Source: Desulfuromusa sp.
GTDB lineage: Bacteria > Desulfobacterota > Desulfuromonadia > Desulfuromonadales > Geopsychrobacteraceae
Assembly (NCBI GenBank): GCA_021157505.1
Contig: JAGGWI010000207.1
Location: 1-15,307, forward strand
Length of the DNA stretch: 15,307 bases
Reading direction: 5' to 3'
Below, in pieces: positions 13,086 to 15,307 of the stretch. Position 1 is the first letter of the stretch. Every line of letters begins with the position of its first letter. The notes under the pieces are model-generated. The model worked only from the letters and a program-made list of their open reading frames with translations, was not told the DNA's origin and made no database searches. Both the position numbers and the translations under genes were made by a program.

Positions 13086-15164
13086 GTGGCTCGTAAGGTA
13101 GCTTTAGACAAAACCCGCAATATTGGCATTATGGCTCATATTGATGCCGGTAAAACGACGACTACGGAACGTATTCTTTACTATACGGGAGTCTCGCATA
13201 AGATTGGTGAAGTTCATGATGGTGCTGCCACCATGGATTGGATGGAGCAGGAGCAGGAGCGGGGTATTACTATCACTTCGGCTGCAACAACCTGTTTTTG
13301 GAAAGAGCATCGAGTCAATATAATTGACACCCCCGGGCACGTCGATTTTACTATTGAGGTTGAGCGTTCTCTAAAGGTTCTGGACGGTGCGATTGCCGTT
13401 TTCTGTTCAGTTGGTGGTGTTGAGCCCCAGTCCGAAACCGTCTGGCGTCAAGCCGACAAGTATGGTGTTCCCCGGATTGCTTTTATAAATAAGATGGATC
13501 GAACTGGTGCTGACTTTACCCGTGGCGTTGAAATGATCCGTGATCGTCTCGGCGCGAACCCACTGCCGCTCCAGTTACCCATTGGGGCTGAAGAGGATTT
13601 TCGCGGTCTGGTTGATCTGGTAGCTATGCAGGCAGTTGTCTGGGATGACGAATCGATGGGTGCCAAGTATGAAATAGTCGATATCCCTGCTGATATGATG
13701 GATGAAGTTGAGATTGCTCGGGAAGCATTGCTGGAAGAAATTTCATCTCATGATGATGATTTGATGGAAAAATATTTAGCCGGTGAGGAGTTGTCTCTCG
13801 ACGAGGTTAAGGCTGCTATCCGCAAAGGAACCCGAGACATCGTTTTTTGTCCGGTTCTGTGTGGCAGTGCCTTCAAGAATAAAGGCGTGCAGACCTTGCT
13901 GGATGCAGTGATTGATTACATGCCTTCACCGCTTGATGTCGGAGCAATTAAGGGTGTTCACCCCGATACGGGTGAAGAATTAGAGCGCCCCGCAGGCGAC
14001 GACGCACCTTTTTCAGCACTGGCATTTAAAATTATGACCGACCCCTTTGTCGGCCAGTTAACTTTCTTCCGTGTTTACTCTGGGGTTGCTGAGTCGGGAA
14101 CAACGGTTATGAACTCGACCAAAGAGAGAAAAGAACGCTTTGGTCGCCTGTTGAAAATGCATGCCAATAAGCGTGAAGAGATCAAGCAGGTCTATTCCGG
14201 AGATATCGCAGCTGCCGTTGGCCTGAAGAATACCACGACAGGTGATACCCTCTGTGACCTACAAAACCCGGTCCTTCTTGAATCGATGGATTTTCCAGAG
14301 CCGGTCATTCACCTCTCGGTTGAGCCAAAAACTAAGGCAGACCAGGAGAAGATGGGAGTGGCCCTTGGTAAACTTTTGTCTGAGGATCCGTCACTGAGGG
14401 TGAGAACTGACGATGAGACGGGGCAAACGATTCTTTCTGGAATGGGCGAATTGCACCTTGATATTATTGTCGACCGGATGAAGCGTGAGTTTAAAGTTGA
14501 GTGTAATGTTGGCGCTCCACAGGTTGCTTATCGAGAGTCAATTACCAAGTCAGTTGAAGTTCAGGGGAAATTTGTACGTCAATCTGGTGGTCGCGGACAG
14601 TACGGCGATTGCTGGTTGAGACTTGAGCCCGGTGAGCCTGGTAAAGGTTTTGAGTTTATTGATTCAATCAAAGGTGGAGTCATCCCTCGCGAGTACATCC
14701 CTGCGGTTGGCAAAGGTGCGGAGGAAGCTTCTACCAATGGTGTATTGGCTGGATTCCCAATTGTTGATATCAAGGTTACTTGCTTCGATGGTTCGTACCA
14801 TGATGTGGACTCCAACGAGATGGCATTCAAAATTGCAGGATCGATAGGCTTTAAGGAAGGTGCCAAGAAGGCTGGTCCAGTATTACTGGAGCCAATTATG
14901 TCTGTTGAGGTTGTTGTCCCTGATGAGTATATGGGGGATGTAATCGGTGATCTGAATAGTCGTCGTGGTCGCATTATGGGGATGGAAGCTCGTGGCGGTG
15001 CACAGGTTATTGATTCTCACGTGCCACTTTCAAGTATGTTTGGTTATGCGACAGATTTGCGCAGTGCAACTCAGGGTCGCGCTACATATTCTATGGTTTT
15101 TGATCATTACGATCAGGCGCCAAAAGCAATTAGTGAAGAAATTATCGCCAAGGTCAATGGTTAG
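13086..15164 (+). CDS. fusA: Elongation factor G
   Basis: EF-G (692 aa) catalyses ribosomal translocation and, with RRF, ribosome recycling. The GTPase domain shows the P-loop A17-H-I-D-A-G-K23-T-T, the switch region R-G-I-T-I, D81-T-P-G-H85 and N135-K-M-D138, all intact. Domain II (about 310-400), domain III with the G-M-G-E-L-H-L-D motif, domain IV with the G-G-R-G-Q-Y-G-D loop region and domain V follow. Length is typical. Translation starts at GTG (13086), preceded by AGGAG (13075-13079) with 6 nt spacing; no ATG gives the conserved M-A-R-K start. The tuf gene follows after 20 nt. It is the housekeeping-type EF-G by context; a second copy elsewhere cannot be excluded. Confidence 0.99.
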   Translation: MARKVALDKTRNIGIMAHIDAGKTTTTERILYYTGVSHKIGEVHDGAATMDWMEQEQERGITITSAATTCFWKEHRVNIIDTPGHVDFTIEVERSLKVLDGAIAVFCSVGGVEPQSETVWRQADKYGVPRIAFINKMDRTGADFTRGVEMIRDRLGANPLPLQLPIGAEEDFRGLVDLVAMQAVVWDDESMGAKYEIVDIPADMMDEVEIAREALLEEISSHDDDLMEKYLAGEELSLDEVKAAIRKGTRDIVFCPVLCGSAFKNKGVQTLLDAVIDYMPSPLDVGAIKGVHPDTGEELERPAGDDAPFSALAFKIMTDPFVGQLTFFRVYSGVAESGTTVMNSTKERKERFGRLLKMHANKREEIKQVYSGDIAAAVGLKNTTTGDTLCDLQNPVLLESMDFPEPVIHLSVEPKTKADQEKMGVALGKLLSEDPSLRVRTDDETGQTILSGMGELHLDIIVDRMKREFKVECNVGAPQVAYRESITKSVEVQGKFVRQSGGRGQYGDCWLRLEPGEPGKGFEFIDSIKGGVIPREYIPAVGKGAEEASTNGVLAGFPIVDIKVTCFDGSYHDVDSNEMAFKIAGSIGFKEGAKKAGPVLLEPIMSVEVVVPDEYMGDVIGDLNSRRGRIMGMEARGGAQVIDSHVPLSSMFGYATDLRSATQGRATYSMVFDHYDQAPKAISEEIIAKVNG

Positions 15165-15184
15165 GCCAAGGATAGGAGTATATT

Positions 15185-15307
15185 ATGTCCAAGGAAAAGT
15201 ACGAGAGGACAAAGCCGCACGTCAATATTGGCACCATCGGTCACGTTGACCATGGCAAGACCACACTGACAGCAGCCATCACCAAAGTTTTGGCAGAGCA
15301 GTCAGGT
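15185..15307 (+). CDS. tuf: Elongation factor Tu, N-terminal part (partial, 3' cut by window edge)
   Basis: The last 41 codons encode the N-terminus M-S-K-E-K-Y-E-R-T-K of EF-Tu and the P-loop G19-H-V-D-H-G-K25-T26, followed by the L-T-A-A-I-T-K helix. The open reading frame runs off the window. AGGAG (15174-15178) precedes the ATG, and only 20 nt separate it from fusA, so it is co-transcribed with rpsL-rpsG-fusA. Together with the tuf tail at 1-120 this shows two tuf copies as direct repeats about 15 kb apart. Confidence 0.98.
   Translation, partial: MSKEKYERTKPHVNIGTIGHVDHGKTTLTAAITKVLAEQSG

Noticed and set aside
14579..14974. 131-codon minus-strand open frame inside fusA
   Set aside because: It is antisense to domains IV-V of EF-G, with no family resemblance and no plausible start context.

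Overview
The window is a bacterial core translation and transcription cluster, the fused rif-str region. All genes are on the + strand. The order is tuf (3' end) – rpmG – tRNA-Trp – secE – nusG – rplK – rplA – rplJ – rplL – rpoB – rpoC – [terminator/promoter] – rpsL – rpsG – fusA – tuf (5' end). By memory of protein families, the sequences look like the Geobacter/Desulfuromonas/Pelobacter branch (Desulfuromonadia, former Deltaproteobacteria). Supporting traits are the RpoC N-terminus, the proteobacterial-type insertions in RpoB and RpoC, a 61-residue single-span SecE, and the arrangement tuf-rpmG-trnW-secE. Base composition is close to balanced by eye, with no stretch of foreign-looking composition. 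The genus cannot be settled from sequence reading alone.

Layout. Positions 1-478 hold the tail of one EF-Tu gene, a four-cysteine L33 gene and tRNA-Trp. Positions 479-3516 hold the translocon subunit SecE, the elongation factor NusG and the 50S stalk-region proteins L11, L1, L10 and L7/L12. A recognisable L10-leader RNA precedes rplJ. Positions 3517-3681 are a non-coding spacer with a strong 13-bp hairpin and further stems before rpoB. Positions 3682-12006 encode the RNA polymerase subunits beta and beta'. Positions 12007-12178 contain a textbook intrinsic terminator and then a promoter with a perfect TTGACA -35 box. This separates the rif part from the str part. Positions 12179-15164 encode S12, S7 and EF-G, followed after 20 nt by a second tuf gene that runs off the window.

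How the genes work together. EF-Tu and EF-G drive elongation. L11, L10 and L12 form the GTPase-recruiting stalk, S12 and S7 shape the decoding and tRNA sites, and beta and beta' form the polymerase that NusG couples to translation. SecE belongs to the SecYEG channel. Expected controls are L10 autorepression through the leader, reduced or adjusted read-through between rplL and rpoB, and growth-rate control at the rpsL promoter. These are inferred from the RNA/DNA elements seen here and from known biology of the families.

I found no new protein system, mobile element, CRISPR array or broken gene. The observations worth a second look are RNA-level ones. They are competing pairings around tRNA-Trp, short hairpins overlapping four consecutive stop codons (secE, nusG, rplK, rplA), tandem stems in the rplL-rpoB spacer, and possible attenuator geometry after the L10 leader.
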